Below are positions 12,900-19,261 of a stretch of DNA of 42,210 nucleotides, one piece after another. The notes under the pieces were generated by a model that saw nothing but the letters and a program-made list of their open reading frames with translations, had not been told where the DNA came from and did not search any database. Source of the stretch: a virus; the IMG/VR virus record IMGVR_UViG_3300022542_000836, positions 1 to 42,210 of that record, one strand, 5' to 3'. The translations under genes and the position numbers were made by a program. Position 1 is the stretch's first letter. Each line of letters starts with the position of its first letter.

Positions 12900-13312
12900 T
12901 TTTTAGGTATTCCACCAACCTTTGCTATTTCTTCCATTATTCCAACTATCTTTTCATCCAGCCTAGCTTCTGCCAATATTTTGTCAGGATAGGGACACTT
13001 CAGCTTTCGCTTCCTTTGTTCCAACTCAGCCTTTCTCCTTAGTAGCAAATAGCGGGTTCTGGTATCCTCCTCAGATAGCTCTAGCTTAGGTCTGCCTCTC
13101 CACCCTCTAGCTACATAGGGATTGTCCATTAGATACTCCGTAGCTTGAATCATCCAACATTCCAAATGCCAGAATAGTTTGATATTCCATCTCCTGTTAT
13201 TGCTACCTTTTCTCCACAGCCTACCAACCACCATAGCTGTAGCTTTTTCTATATCCTTCTCGCAATACCGACATTTAGCTTTTCTTTTGCACCATGTTAC
13301 CCAGATATCCAT
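12869..13312 (-). CDS. Zinc-finger protein with PARP-type-like N-terminus (147 residues)
   Basis: Residues 8-53 read CKRKAKCRYCEKDIEKATAM, then a basic stretch and KLFWHLECW. C-x2-C with later H-x2-C spaced by about 30 residues resembles a PARP-type or treble-clef zinc finger binding DNA ends. The C-terminal part is helical and basic (RRKAELEQRKRKL), with a final amphipathic helix. Function not known. Its start overlaps the upstream stop (TAATG). Confidence 0.6.
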   Translation of the reverse strand: MDIWVTWCKRKAKCRYCEKDIEKATAMVVGRLWRKGSNNRRWNIKLFWHLECWMIQATEYLMDNPYVARGWRGRPKLELSEEDTRTRYLLLRRKAELEQRKRKLKCPYPDKILAEARLDEKIVGIMEEIAKVGGIPKKWLKTLTTTI

Positions 13313-13512
13313 TAGCTGTCTCCTATTGGGATATCCTCACCATTAAGTCTCCTGTGAAGTTGTAAAGCCAGTTTTGTTATTTGGTTTATAGATTCAGGTA
13401 TATACACATCATGTCCGTAGCCATGAAATGGTTGGAACACCCCATTCAGATGGAGCTTAAACTGTCCTATAGCTTTTTCCTCATCACAAGGTTTGCATGG
13501 TTGGTTATCCAT
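13312..13512 (-). CDS. Hypothetical protein (66 residues)
   Basis: MDNQPCKPCDEEKAIGQFKL with a CxxC at the start, then a short beta region and an amphipathic helix (INQITKLALQLHRRLNG). The N-terminal CKPC could be a metal or redox site. Overlaps the upstream gene. Unknown function. Confidence 0.55.
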   Translation of the reverse strand: MDNQPCKPCDEEKAIGQFKLHLNGVFQPFHGYGHDVYIPESINQITKLALQLHRRLNGEDIPIGDS

Positions 13513-13684
13513 TTATCACTCCTTGAGAGTGGAGAAAGTTGAGGAGTTTATCAGCTTGCTGAAGGTAATCCTCTTTCACATCAAGGTCTAAAGTTTCCCA
13601 AGACCAATGCCAAAATTCACATTCTAGGCATATTTTAGCTATTCCTTCCCTTATTTCTCCCTTTACCTGTTTAGTCATTTCCAT
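13505..13684 (-). CDS. Hypothetical small protein (59 residues), first of its operon
   Basis: MEMTKQVKGEIREGIAKICL then ECEFWHWSWETLDLD and DYLQQADKLLNFLHSQG. C-x2-C (CLEC) with His might bind metal. Two start codons two residues apart; the first (13682-13684) is preceded by GGGAGGTTGATAA. It follows a perfect consensus promoter at 13705-13733. Unknown function. Confidence 0.6.
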   Translation of the reverse strand: MEMTKQVKGEIREGIAKICLECEFWHWSWETLDLDVKEDYLQQADKLLNFLHSQGVING

Positions 13685-13704
13685 TTATCAACCTCCCTAT
13701 TATC

Positions 13705-13733
13705 ATTATATCATATTCTATACTATTTGTCAA
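13705..13733 (-). promoter_or_regulatory. Perfect consensus sigma-70 promoter
   Basis: Minus strand: TTGACA at 13733-13728, 17-bp spacer, TATAAT at 13710-13705, all twelve positions consensus. It drives the 13684-to-12401 zinc cluster. It lies just downstream of the HNH gene, which is read the same way, so the two are separately transcribed. Confidence 0.85.
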
Positions 13734-13746
13734 TACTAATATAATG

Positions 13747-14220
13747 TTAATTATCATTCTCTATAGCACCTTTTAGCTTTAGGTAATTATTGATGTTACC
13801 TCCTTTTTCTACCCCACCAGCAAAGAAATGACAATTACCACAAAGCCACATACCAAGTATAGGCTTGGAATCATTCCAATGATGGTAATTTAATTTTGTG
13901 GCTATTCTACCACACAATTCACAAATGTCGTTGGGTCTTGGTCGTTTATTCACCGATACACTTTTTCCACTAACCATCAATCTGTGCTTTCGTTGGTAGT
14001 TTTTGGAGCACATCCTAAATTTATCTTTATTTCTTTCATAATACCTTTTCTGAGCTAGTTTCAGACTTAGTGTCCTTTCTCCACCAGGGTATGGTTTTTG
14101 TTTTGGTTTGTAGTTGCTAATTATCTGATGTGCCCTTTGCCTAGATACACCAAGCAAATTACCTATTTGTTGGAAGGTTAATCCTTTATTCCTTAAATCA
14201 TTTAGTCGTTTTCTATCCAT
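13747..14220 (-). CDS. HNH homing-type endonuclease with helix-turn-helix
   Basis: 157 residues from the ATG at 14218-14220. N-terminal RLNDLRNKGLTFQQIGNLLG then VSRQRAHQIISNYKP is a helix-turn-helix. The C-terminal domain carries CELCGRIATKLNYHHWNDSK and MWLCGNCHFFAGG: CxxC, the HH catalytic pair and CxxC-H, the layout of zinc-supported HNH nucleases. A longer frame extends 24 codons upstream but starts before the promoter, so it is rejected. The ATG lies 9 nt after a perfect -10 box, so the message should be leaderless. Free-standing HNH genes are common mobile passengers in phages. Confidence 0.8.
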   Translation of the reverse strand: MDRKRLNDLRNKGLTFQQIGNLLGVSRQRAHQIISNYKPKQKPYPGGERTLSLKLAQKRYYERNKDKFRMCSKNYQRKHRLMVSGKSVSVNKRPRPNDICELCGRIATKLNYHHWNDSKPILGMWLCGNCHFFAGGVEKGGNINNYLKLKGAIENDN

Positions 14221-14229
14221 TCTGTCAAT

Positions 14230-14258
14230 ATTATAGCATACATTCGCTTTGTTGTCAA
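14230..14258 (-). promoter_or_regulatory. Perfect consensus promoter of the HNH gene
   Basis: Minus strand: TTGACA at 14258-14253, 17-bp spacer, TATAAT at 14235-14230. The start codon follows the -10 by 9 nt, so transcription would start at or one to two bases before the ATG. It is divergent from the late promoter at 14286-14314. Confidence 0.85.
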
Positions 14259-14270
14259 GAGCTATATAAC

Positions 14271-14314
14271 TTGACATAAGCCAGCTTGACATAATGCCAG
14301 AAGTATGATAGAAT
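14271..14314 (+). promoter_or_regulatory. Late-region promoter with two TTGACATAA operator copies
   Basis: -35 TTGACA at 14286-14291, 17-bp spacer, -10 TAGAAT at 14309-14314, followed by the first structural gene at 14332. The motif TTGACATAA occurs at 14271-14279 and 14286-14294, 15 bp apart, both in the direction of transcription; the second copy is the -35 box itself. A bound protein would block or recruit polymerase here. Confidence 0.75.
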
Positions 14315-14331
14315 AGGTCAAGGATAGAGCA

Positions 14332-14871
14332 ATGAGTGATGCCGAGAATATTAGCCAGGTAATGATACCCTTTTGCCAGGATGATACCAAGAGGTCAAAG
14401 TATCTGGGTTTTAGGGTAGCTGGCTTTTCCGTGAGGGAAGCTATGGACTTGGCTAAATGCTCCATGAGAAGTGTTAAGCGTTGGAGGGAGCTAGACCCTG
14501 AGTTTGCCGAGTTAGACACTGTAGGTCTAGTTGAAGCAAGGAAACAGCTTAGTTCCGAATATATTAACATTGAATTCACCCGCAACTATCACCTAGTTCT
14601 ACAAAAGGATTTTGACATCCTTATCAAAGCTATCACAGGTGTGGCGTTATCTCCCCAGGAACACCAATATCTCCTGAAGCTAAGGGGTCATTATACTCCT
14701 CAACAGCTAATGCTTATCAAGCAGCTAGTAGGTGAGGTAGAATCAGGAGAACCTTTTGACTTTACCAAACTGACTTTTACCTTGCGGGAGGAAAAGAGAG
14801 AGCTGGTTATAAAGGCGGAAACTGATGGAGTGCCCACACTGCCACAAGCCGATGGTCATAGCGCATATTGA
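14332..14871 (+). CDS. Probable terminase small subunit (HTH protein)
   Basis: 179 residues. Residues 20-60 (RSKYLGFRVAGFSVREAMDL, CSMRSVKRWRELDPEFAELD) form a helix-turn-helix of the kind in terminase small subunits and related packaging proteins: A-G-x-S-x-x-E-A, then a recognition helix and D-P-E-F. The middle is helical (oligomerisation), the end charged. It opens the structural half, but TerL is 4.9 kb downstream, a wider gap than usual, so a late transcription regulator is the alternative. A TTGACATAA copy overlaps its stop codon (14868-14876). The ribosome site is weak (AAGGAT). Confidence 0.6.
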   Translation: MSDAENISQVMIPFCQDDTKRSKYLGFRVAGFSVREAMDLAKCSMRSVKRWRELDPEFAELDTVGLVEARKQLSSEYINIEFTRNYHLVLQKDFDILIKAITGVALSPQEHQYLLKLRGHYTPQQLMLIKQLVGEVESGEPFDFTKLTFTLREEKRELVIKAETDGVPTLPQADGHSAY

Positions 14872-14953
14872 CATAAAGAGGAATCAGGTGTTGTGGAAAT
14901 GCCGTGATTGTAACTATCGCTATCTGGAGGTGAAGGAGCAAAAGGATGGATAG
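14825..14953 (+). CDS. Zinc-ribbon miniprotein (42 residues)
   Basis: MECPHCHKPMVIAHIDIKRN, then VLWKCRDCNYRYLEVKEQ. CxxC...CxxC spaced by about 20 residues is a classic zinc ribbon. The frame overlaps the last 47 nt of the preceding gene and the first 8 nt of the next, as expected for translational coupling. Role unknown. Confidence 0.6.
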   Translation: MECPHCHKPMVIAHIDIKRNQVLWKCRDCNYRYLEVKEQKDG

Positions 14954-15188
14954 AACACCAGAGGAAATACTAGCTTCCGTAGAAACCCATATCATTTATA
15001 TCAACAACCACCTGCAGAGTATTGATTCCCATTTGGAACGGTTAAATAATAGTGAGGATAAGCAGAATGTAGCCATTACCAAAAATAAAACCAACATTGG
15101 TTGGGTTGTGAAGATTGGTGGTGGCGTTCTGTTTATAATAGCAACCATAGCTGCCACCGCTTTAGGACTCACCCAACTTTTACGATAA
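14946..15188 (+). CDS. XhlA-like membrane protein, holin candidate (80 residues)
   Basis: Residues 1-45 form an amphipathic, coiled-coil-prone helix (EEILASVETHIIYINNHLQS, IDSHLERLNNSEDKQ). Residues 50-77 (NIGWVVKIGGGVLFIIATIA, ATALGLTQLL) form one membrane span with a short tail. This is the layout of XhlA-type haemolysin/holin partners. In the tail-adjacent region of a phage genome, a lysis role is plausible. No endolysin is recognised nearby, so this stays a candidate. Confidence 0.55.
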   Translation: MDRTPEEILASVETHIIYINNHLQSIDSHLERLNNSEDKQNVAITKNKTNIGWVVKIGGGVLFIIATIAATALGLTQLLR

Positions 15189-15316
15189 TGCCTAGAGGAA
15201 TTAGAGCATCGCTTAGACAAAGGATAGCTGGGAGGCGAAATCTTAGGAGAGCACAAATATCCAGGATTGGACTTCGTGGACAGAGATACACCAAGAGAGT
15301 TAGAGGATATAGTTGA
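15188..15316 (+). CDS. Arg-rich basic peptide (42 residues)
   Basis: MPRGIRASLRQRIAGRRNLR, RAQISRIGLRGQRYTKRVRG: 14 Arg in 42 residues. Its ATG overlaps the upstream stop (TAATG), giving coupled translation without its own ribosome site. It could be a DNA-condensing virion peptide like the next basic gene (15412-15615). Another frame over its second half also looks coding, so one of the two may be a chance frame. Confidence 0.5.
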   Translation: MPRGIRASLRQRIAGRRNLRRAQISRIGLRGQRYTKRVRGYS

Positions 15317-15419
15317 TGAAATTTACCAGCGTTTGGATATTATAGAGAAAGAGGATGACATAATAAGGAGACTTATCAAACTCCTATATAGTAGGATAAA
15401 GGAGGTAGAGGATGGCTAG
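15276..15419 (+). CDS. Acidic helical peptide overlapping the basic peptide (47 residues)
   Basis: From a GTG at 15276 the frame reads MDRDTPRELEDIVDEIYQRL, DIIEKEDDIIRRLIKLLYSR, IKEVEDG. It is strongly amphipathic and its start resembles that of the holin candidate (MDRTPEEILASVET), suggesting a related helical module. It overlaps the basic peptide by 41 nt and ends 8 nt inside the next gene. Start uncertain: TTG six codons upstream is also possible. Confidence 0.45.
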   Translation: MDRDTPRELEDIVDEIYQRLDIIEKEDDIIRRLIKLLYSRIKEVEDG

Positions 15420-15615
15420 ACGAAAGCGGAGGTGGATAGCAGGAGCCATTAAGCGACCTGGGATTTTCCGAGCAAAGGCTAAAGCTCTAGGTGTATCTAC
15501 TGCAACCTTAGCTAGGAGATGGGCTAGGAAGCCTGGTGTTTGGGGCAGGAGAGCTAGATTAGCCATAACGCTGAGGAGATTGCCTAGACGAGGTAAAGGG
15601 CGTAGGAGAAGGTAA
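15412..15615 (+). CDS. Highly basic virion-type protein (67 residues)
   Basis: MARRKRRWIAGAIKRPGIFR, AKAKALGVSTATLARRWARK, then four RR or RRR clusters to the end. Composition resembles the DNA-binding basic core proteins of several virus groups and a middle segment (ALGVSTATLARRW) could be a short helix-turn-helix. GGAGGTAGAG precedes the ATG. Inferred role: DNA binding or compaction in the head, or packaging; not demonstrated. Confidence 0.6.
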   Translation: MARRKRRWIAGAIKRPGIFRAKAKALGVSTATLARRWARKPGVWGRRARLAITLRRLPRRGKGRRRR

Positions 15616-15618
15616 TTT

Positions 15619-15966
15619 ATGACTATAACCAATGTGGATAAAGTCGGAGACCACATCCGCATAGTTGAGGATGGTATCACCAGATTCCTAACTGTAGTTG
15701 GTGAGGATATACCTGTATCTGTTCCTGTAACTGGTAAGCGTAAGGTAGTCAATTTCTATGTGGATGAGGATACCAACAAGTTGTATGCGGTTTACCACCA
15801 TGATGGTTGGGAGATGGGTTCTCCTACAGTCTTAGAAATTGCTGGAGCAGAAGCAGGTTCCGTTTTTGATGAAATCAGATTGGTTCCTAAAGCCTCTTCA
15901 ACTGGTGCTGAGGGAACCATATTCTACGATGAGGATGATGACCATGTTTATGTTGGGACTGAATAA
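15619..15966 (+). CDS. Small fibre-like protein (115 residues)
   Basis: Beta-rich, with the C-terminus PKASSTGAEGTIFYDEDDDH and VYVGTE. The block A-x-x-x-G-x-x-G-T-x-x-Y-D-x-D-D-x-x-x-Y-V-G is a recurring short motif in phage tail fibres and head decoration proteins, and the segment NKLYAVYHHDGWE is typical of fibre shafts. First of a run of surface-structure genes. Exact place in the virion unknown. Confidence 0.6.
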   Translation: MTITNVDKVGDHIRIVEDGITRFLTVVGEDIPVSVPVTGKRKVVNFYVDEDTNKLYAVYHHDGWEMGSPTVLEIAGAEAGSVFDEIRLVPKASSTGAEGTIFYDEDDDHVYVGTE

Positions 15967-15975
15967 GGAGGTATT

Positions 15976-16134
15976 ATGCAAGTAACAGCTTGGTTAAAGG
16001 TTTCTGGGGTTACTCTCTATGTAGGTGGAGACCCTGAAAAGGGTAAGGCTCCAATACTAACGGTAACCCTGGAGAAACCCCAGATATTGATTGACCCTGA
16101 AAAGAATACTATAACTATTGTGGAGAACAAATAA
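15976..16134 (+). CDS. Hypothetical beta-rich small protein (52 residues)
   Basis: MQVTAWLKVSGVTLYVGGDP then KAPILTVTLEKPQILIDPEK and NTITIVENK: alternating strands throughout. AAGGAGGTATT precedes the ATG. Unknown, but flanked by fibre-type genes, so a virion component is likely. Confidence 0.6.
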   Translation: MQVTAWLKVSGVTLYVGGDPEKGKAPILTVTLEKPQILIDPEKNTITIVENK

Positions 16135-16146
16135 AGGAGGTGAAGT

Positions 16147-16794
16147 ATGGCGGTAACTTGGAAAAAGCTGGCTTACGAGGGCGATGTAATCACCAAAGCG
16201 TTTATGGCAGCTAAGGGAGACCTTATCACAGCTACAGCGGATGATACTCCTGCGATTTTATCTGTAGGTACTAATACCTATGTCCTTACAGCAAACTCAG
16301 CGGTAGGCAATGGCATTGAGTGGGCATCACCAGCAGCTCCAGGAGCTCATCACGATTCACATGACCCTGAGGATGGTGCAGACGCATTGGATTGTGCTGC
16401 TCCATCTGCACTATTAGAGGTACAGGGTGCTGGAGAGGGTTCTGCTCATGAGTTTGCTAGAGCCGACCATGACCATGCAATAGTCCACGATATAACTGAT
16501 AACTCTCTAGTTACGGTTGATGGTACTTCTAATGCACCAGCAGATGATGATGTAGCGGTGTTTACGGCTGATGGTCTTGAAGGTCAGACTCCAGCCGAGG
16601 TGGCTGCAACTATGGCAATGGATGACATTGGTGTACCTGATGCAGCGGTGGACTTTGACCTACAAGAAGCTACTGACCTTGTGGTTATGACCGTAGCCAA
16701 TGAAGCTGCACTACCTGGTGCTAGTGTTGCTGTTGGTCAACTTTGTTGGGCTACCTCTGAGCTAACTTTGCATATCTGCACAGTAGCAGCATAA
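16147..16794 (+). CDS. Tail fibre-type protein with MAVTWKK anchor (215 residues)
   Basis: N-terminus MAVTWKKLAYEGDVITKAFM, AAKGDLITATADDTPAIL, then Gly/Ala/Asp-rich shaft-like sequence with GAHHDSHDPEDGADALD and a beta C-terminus. The MAVTWKK start is shared with the tailspike at 16984, which suggests a common attachment element. The K-G-D-L-I-x-A-x-x-D-x-T-P block is common in phage fibre shafts. Perfect ribosome site AAAGGAGGTGA. Confidence 0.7.
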   Translation: MAVTWKKLAYEGDVITKAFMAAKGDLITATADDTPAILSVGTNTYVLTANSAVGNGIEWASPAAPGAHHDSHDPEDGADALDCAAPSALLEVQGAGEGSAHEFARADHDHAIVHDITDNSLVTVDGTSNAPADDDVAVFTADGLEGQTPAEVAATMAMDDIGVPDAAVDFDLQEATDLVVMTVANEAALPGASVAVGQLCWATSELTLHICTVAA

Positions 16795-16802
16795 GGAGTG
16801 TT

Positions 16803-16979
16803 ATGACCAAACCTAAATCTGAAGCCCAAAAGCAGAAGGATAGGATGGGTAAGTTGCACAACAAGATGGTTGTCCTTATTGGTAAATCCAACCTTGATAT
16901 GCCTGAGGTTTATGTAGTGTTGGATAACATTAAACAATCCTTGTTGAATAGGTTTAGGAGAACTACTGGACAGGAGTAA
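16803..16979 (+). CDS. Hypothetical helical protein between fibre genes (58 residues)
   Basis: MTKPKSEAQKQKDRMGKLHN, KMVVLIGKSNLDMPEVYVVL, DNIKQSLLNRFRRTTGQE. A basic N-terminal helix, then a hydrophobic helix-strand. Could be a small fibre assembly chaperone by position, but nothing more can be said. A weak AGGAG site precedes it. Confidence 0.55.
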   Translation: MTKPKSEAQKQKDRMGKLHNKMVVLIGKSNLDMPEVYVVLDNIKQSLLNRFRRTTGQE

Positions 16980-16983
16980 TTAA

Positions 16984-18453
16984 ATGGCAGTTACTTGGAA
17001 AAAGATTTTAATGGAAGGTTATAGAATCACGACGACTGAACTCCCTGCCATGACCGATGAGAAAATCTGGAAGGGCACAGGTGCTAATGTTGAGGAGATA
17101 ACAGTTCCACCCAGAACAACTACAAAGGTAATTGCACTTAGTGATGCCACAGCCGATGAAAAGGCAACCGCTGATTTTGTCTGTGATAACAATGATGATT
17201 ATGTGCAGTTTCAGGCTGCCAACGATGCTGCTGCAGCAGTTAGTCATGGGAGAGTCCATGTATCTTCTGGGATAGCTACCCTAGAAGGTGCTCTTATTCT
17301 AACTGTTCCTTTTGACGGAGAGGGGGCGAAACTTTTTGGGGGTGTGATTGGAACTCGTATTGTAGCTGCCCAGCATAAGATAACTGTAAGACGTGGAGGG
17401 AACCTCACAAATATGGCTGTATATGGGCGCAACGCAACTCCTACACCAACCATACTGATAGAAACCTTGGATGATGTTAACATCTACAATCGGATGGGAT
17501 GGTTGAAAAATCTAATAGTTGCAAATATCTCAGGCGACCAAGTTGGCATCGGTGTCAAGTTTGAAACAATATCCGCTGATGGTGAGGAGCGTCACATTGA
17601 GCTTTGCGAAATCGGTCCCCTGACTGTGGTTGGATTTGAATATGGTCTTTGGCTTTATTCAGAGGAGATAGGGACTAGCGGTGCTAACATTGCTGGGAAT
17701 ACCTTTGCTGCCGTTTTCACAGAAAATTGCAAGAATAATATTCGGATAGAATCTACTGGTGGTAGTTCTCATGCAGATGGGAACCACTTTCTCAGCGTGC
17801 ATTTAGAGGGTTATGCCGATGTTCTGCAAGGTATTGAGCTTGTCGGAGGTAGTCAGGTTCGCTTCAATACATTCCACTCAGTTATGGCTTGGGATTGGAA
17901 TAATTGCCCAACTGCTCCTACTTTTAAGATTTCCAGCGGAACCACTAATACCTTTGCTATGTTGTATGGAGGTTCTGATGTAAATGTTGAGGATAATGCT
18001 AATGACAGCTCCAATGTGGTAATTGTTAATAATGGAGTTGATGTTAAATTAGCCTCAACTATGGCAGACCATGGATATTCTGGCACAGCGAAGTATGGTA
18101 CGGCGGGCGAAAACTTGGTATTTAGAGATATAGTTTACCTCAAATCTGATGGTAAATGGTGGAAGACTGATGCCGATGCGGAGGCTACCAGCAAGGGGAT
18201 TATCCGTATGGCTCTAGCAACAATAGCTGCCGATGCTGATGGGCTTCTCTTGGTCAAGGGATTGATAAGGGATGATAGTGATTCATGGACACAAGAAGGG
18301 GTAGAGTTATTCTTGTCACCAACAGCAGGTAATTTAACAGAGACTAGACCAAGCTCATCGGGACAAATAGTCAAAGTTCTTGGTCATGCTGAAGAGCAAG
18401 GAGCTGCTTATATGGAGTTTGACCCAAGTAAAACTTATGTGGAGATTGCATAA
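16984..18453 (+). CDS. Tailspike with pectate-lyase-like beta-helix (489 residues)
   Basis: Starts MAVTWKKILMEGYRITTTEL (the shared anchor). Residues about 45-120 read ALSDATADEKATADFVCDNN, DDYVQFQAANDAAAA, GRVHVSSGIATLEGAL and FGGVIGTRI. This is the opening of pectate-lyase-superfamily beta-helices on phage spikes (A-D-x-V-x-D-G/N-x-x-D-x-x-x-x-Q-x-A-x-D-A, then G-R-V-x-x-x-x-G). Repeating short strands with N-rich turns follow to about residue 370. The C-terminal 120 residues form a separate beta domain. It probably binds or cuts a host surface polysaccharide; no catalytic residues are assigned. Confidence 0.75.
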   Translation: MAVTWKKILMEGYRITTTELPAMTDEKIWKGTGANVEEITVPPRTTTKVIALSDATADEKATADFVCDNNDDYVQFQAANDAAAAVSHGRVHVSSGIATLEGALILTVPFDGEGAKLFGGVIGTRIVAAQHKITVRRGGNLTNMAVYGRNATPTPTILIETLDDVNIYNRMGWLKNLIVANISGDQVGIGVKFETISADGEERHIELCEIGPLTVVGFEYGLWLYSEEIGTSGANIAGNTFAAVFTENCKNNIRIESTGGSSHADGNHFLSVHLEGYADVLQGIELVGGSQVRFNTFHSVMAWDWNNCPTAPTFKISSGTTNTFAMLYGGSDVNVEDNANDSSNVVIVNNGVDVKLASTMADHGYSGTAKYGTAGENLVFRDIVYLKSDGKWWKTDADAEATSKGIIRMALATIAADADGLLLVKGLIRDDSDSWTQEGVELFLSPTAGNLTETRPSSSGQIVKVLGHAEEQGAAYMEFDPSKTYVEIA

Positions 18454-18992
18454 TGGCGATAGATGTTGGTGCTCCAGCAACAGATAGGGCAAGTGACCTC
18501 GGTACTGGATATACTTGGGTTCTCAAAGACAACCCAGCTAATGCTTCTGGTATTATAAACACAGTAGAAATATGGGCGGAGACTGAAATGACAGGTTGTA
18601 AGGTAGCAACATTTTATCGCCCCGACCCAGGCGGTTTTCCTGATAATCTCACAGCTAGAGATGTAGTGACTTTAGGCAATGTTACGGCTGGTAGCAAACA
18701 GACATTTAGCAGCTTATCATTAGATGTGGAAGCTGACGATTACATTGGTCTAGTCTTTAGCACAGGTGCTATAGAAAGAGACAGTGCAGGGGGTTTAGGA
18801 GTATGGCACTTGGCAGGTGACCAAACAGCTTGTGAGAATGAAGAATTTGACCCTCGCTCTGGCAGAATAGCCAGCTTATATGGCACTGGTGTTGAACCAG
18901 GTTGGACAGGTAAAATAATGGGAGTCACCAACCCAGCCAAGATAATGGGGATTGATGTAGCTAATATAGCAAAGGTTAATGGAGTTTCATAA
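18453..18992 (+). CDS. Beta-sandwich adhesin / fibre accessory (179 residues)
   Basis: MAIDVGAPATDRASDLGTGY, TWVLKDNPANASGIINTVEI, then alternating strands with VEADDYIGLVFSTGAIERDS. The end KIMGIDVANIAKVNGVS resembles the short recurrent tail found on several phage surface proteins. Start overlaps the tailspike stop (TAATG), so the two are probably made together. Jelly-roll fold inferred from the strand pattern. Confidence 0.6.
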   Translation: MAIDVGAPATDRASDLGTGYTWVLKDNPANASGIINTVEIWAETEMTGCKVATFYRPDPGGFPDNLTARDVVTLGNVTAGSKQTFSSLSLDVEADDYIGLVFSTGAIERDSAGGLGVWHLAGDQTACENEEFDPRSGRIASLYGTGVEPGWTGKIMGVTNPAKIMGIDVANIAKVNGVS

Positions 18993-19012
18993 TAGCGATA
19001 AAGGAGGTAATT

Positions 19013-19261
19013 ATGGGCTGGAGCATAGAAATAGTTAGAGGTGAACTGGACAAGATGTTCAAAAATCTTGGTGCTAGGTATGAAATCCAACACCCAGATT
19101 CCATTTATCCTTCTGTCTATATTATCTGTGATAAGGATTTACCTCCAGGTTTGATGAAACATATAGCTTTGATGTTCCCCGAGAATGTTTATTTGGATTT
19201 TAAGAAAACCAGCTTCCCAGTAGGACAGGAGCCAGAACAGGAGCCAGGACAAAAGCAATGA
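19013..19261 (+). CDS. Hypothetical protein before TerL (82 residues)
   Basis: MGWSIEIVRGELDKMFKNLG, ARYEIQHPDSIYPSVYIICD, KDLPPGLMKHIALMFPENVY, then a Glu/Gln/Pro tail. Small alpha/beta protein; ATG overlap (ATGA) with TerL indicates coupled translation and perhaps a packaging accessory. AAAGGAGGTAATT precedes the ATG. Confidence 0.6.
   Translation: MGWSIEIVRGELDKMFKNLGARYEIQHPDSIYPSVYIICDKDLPPGLMKHIALMFPENVYLDFKKTSFPVGQEPEQEPGQKQ

Noticed and set aside
14221-14292. Longer start for the HNH gene (24 extra codons)
   Set aside because: The extension covers the consensus promoter and divergent operator, and the extra residues do not look like protein.
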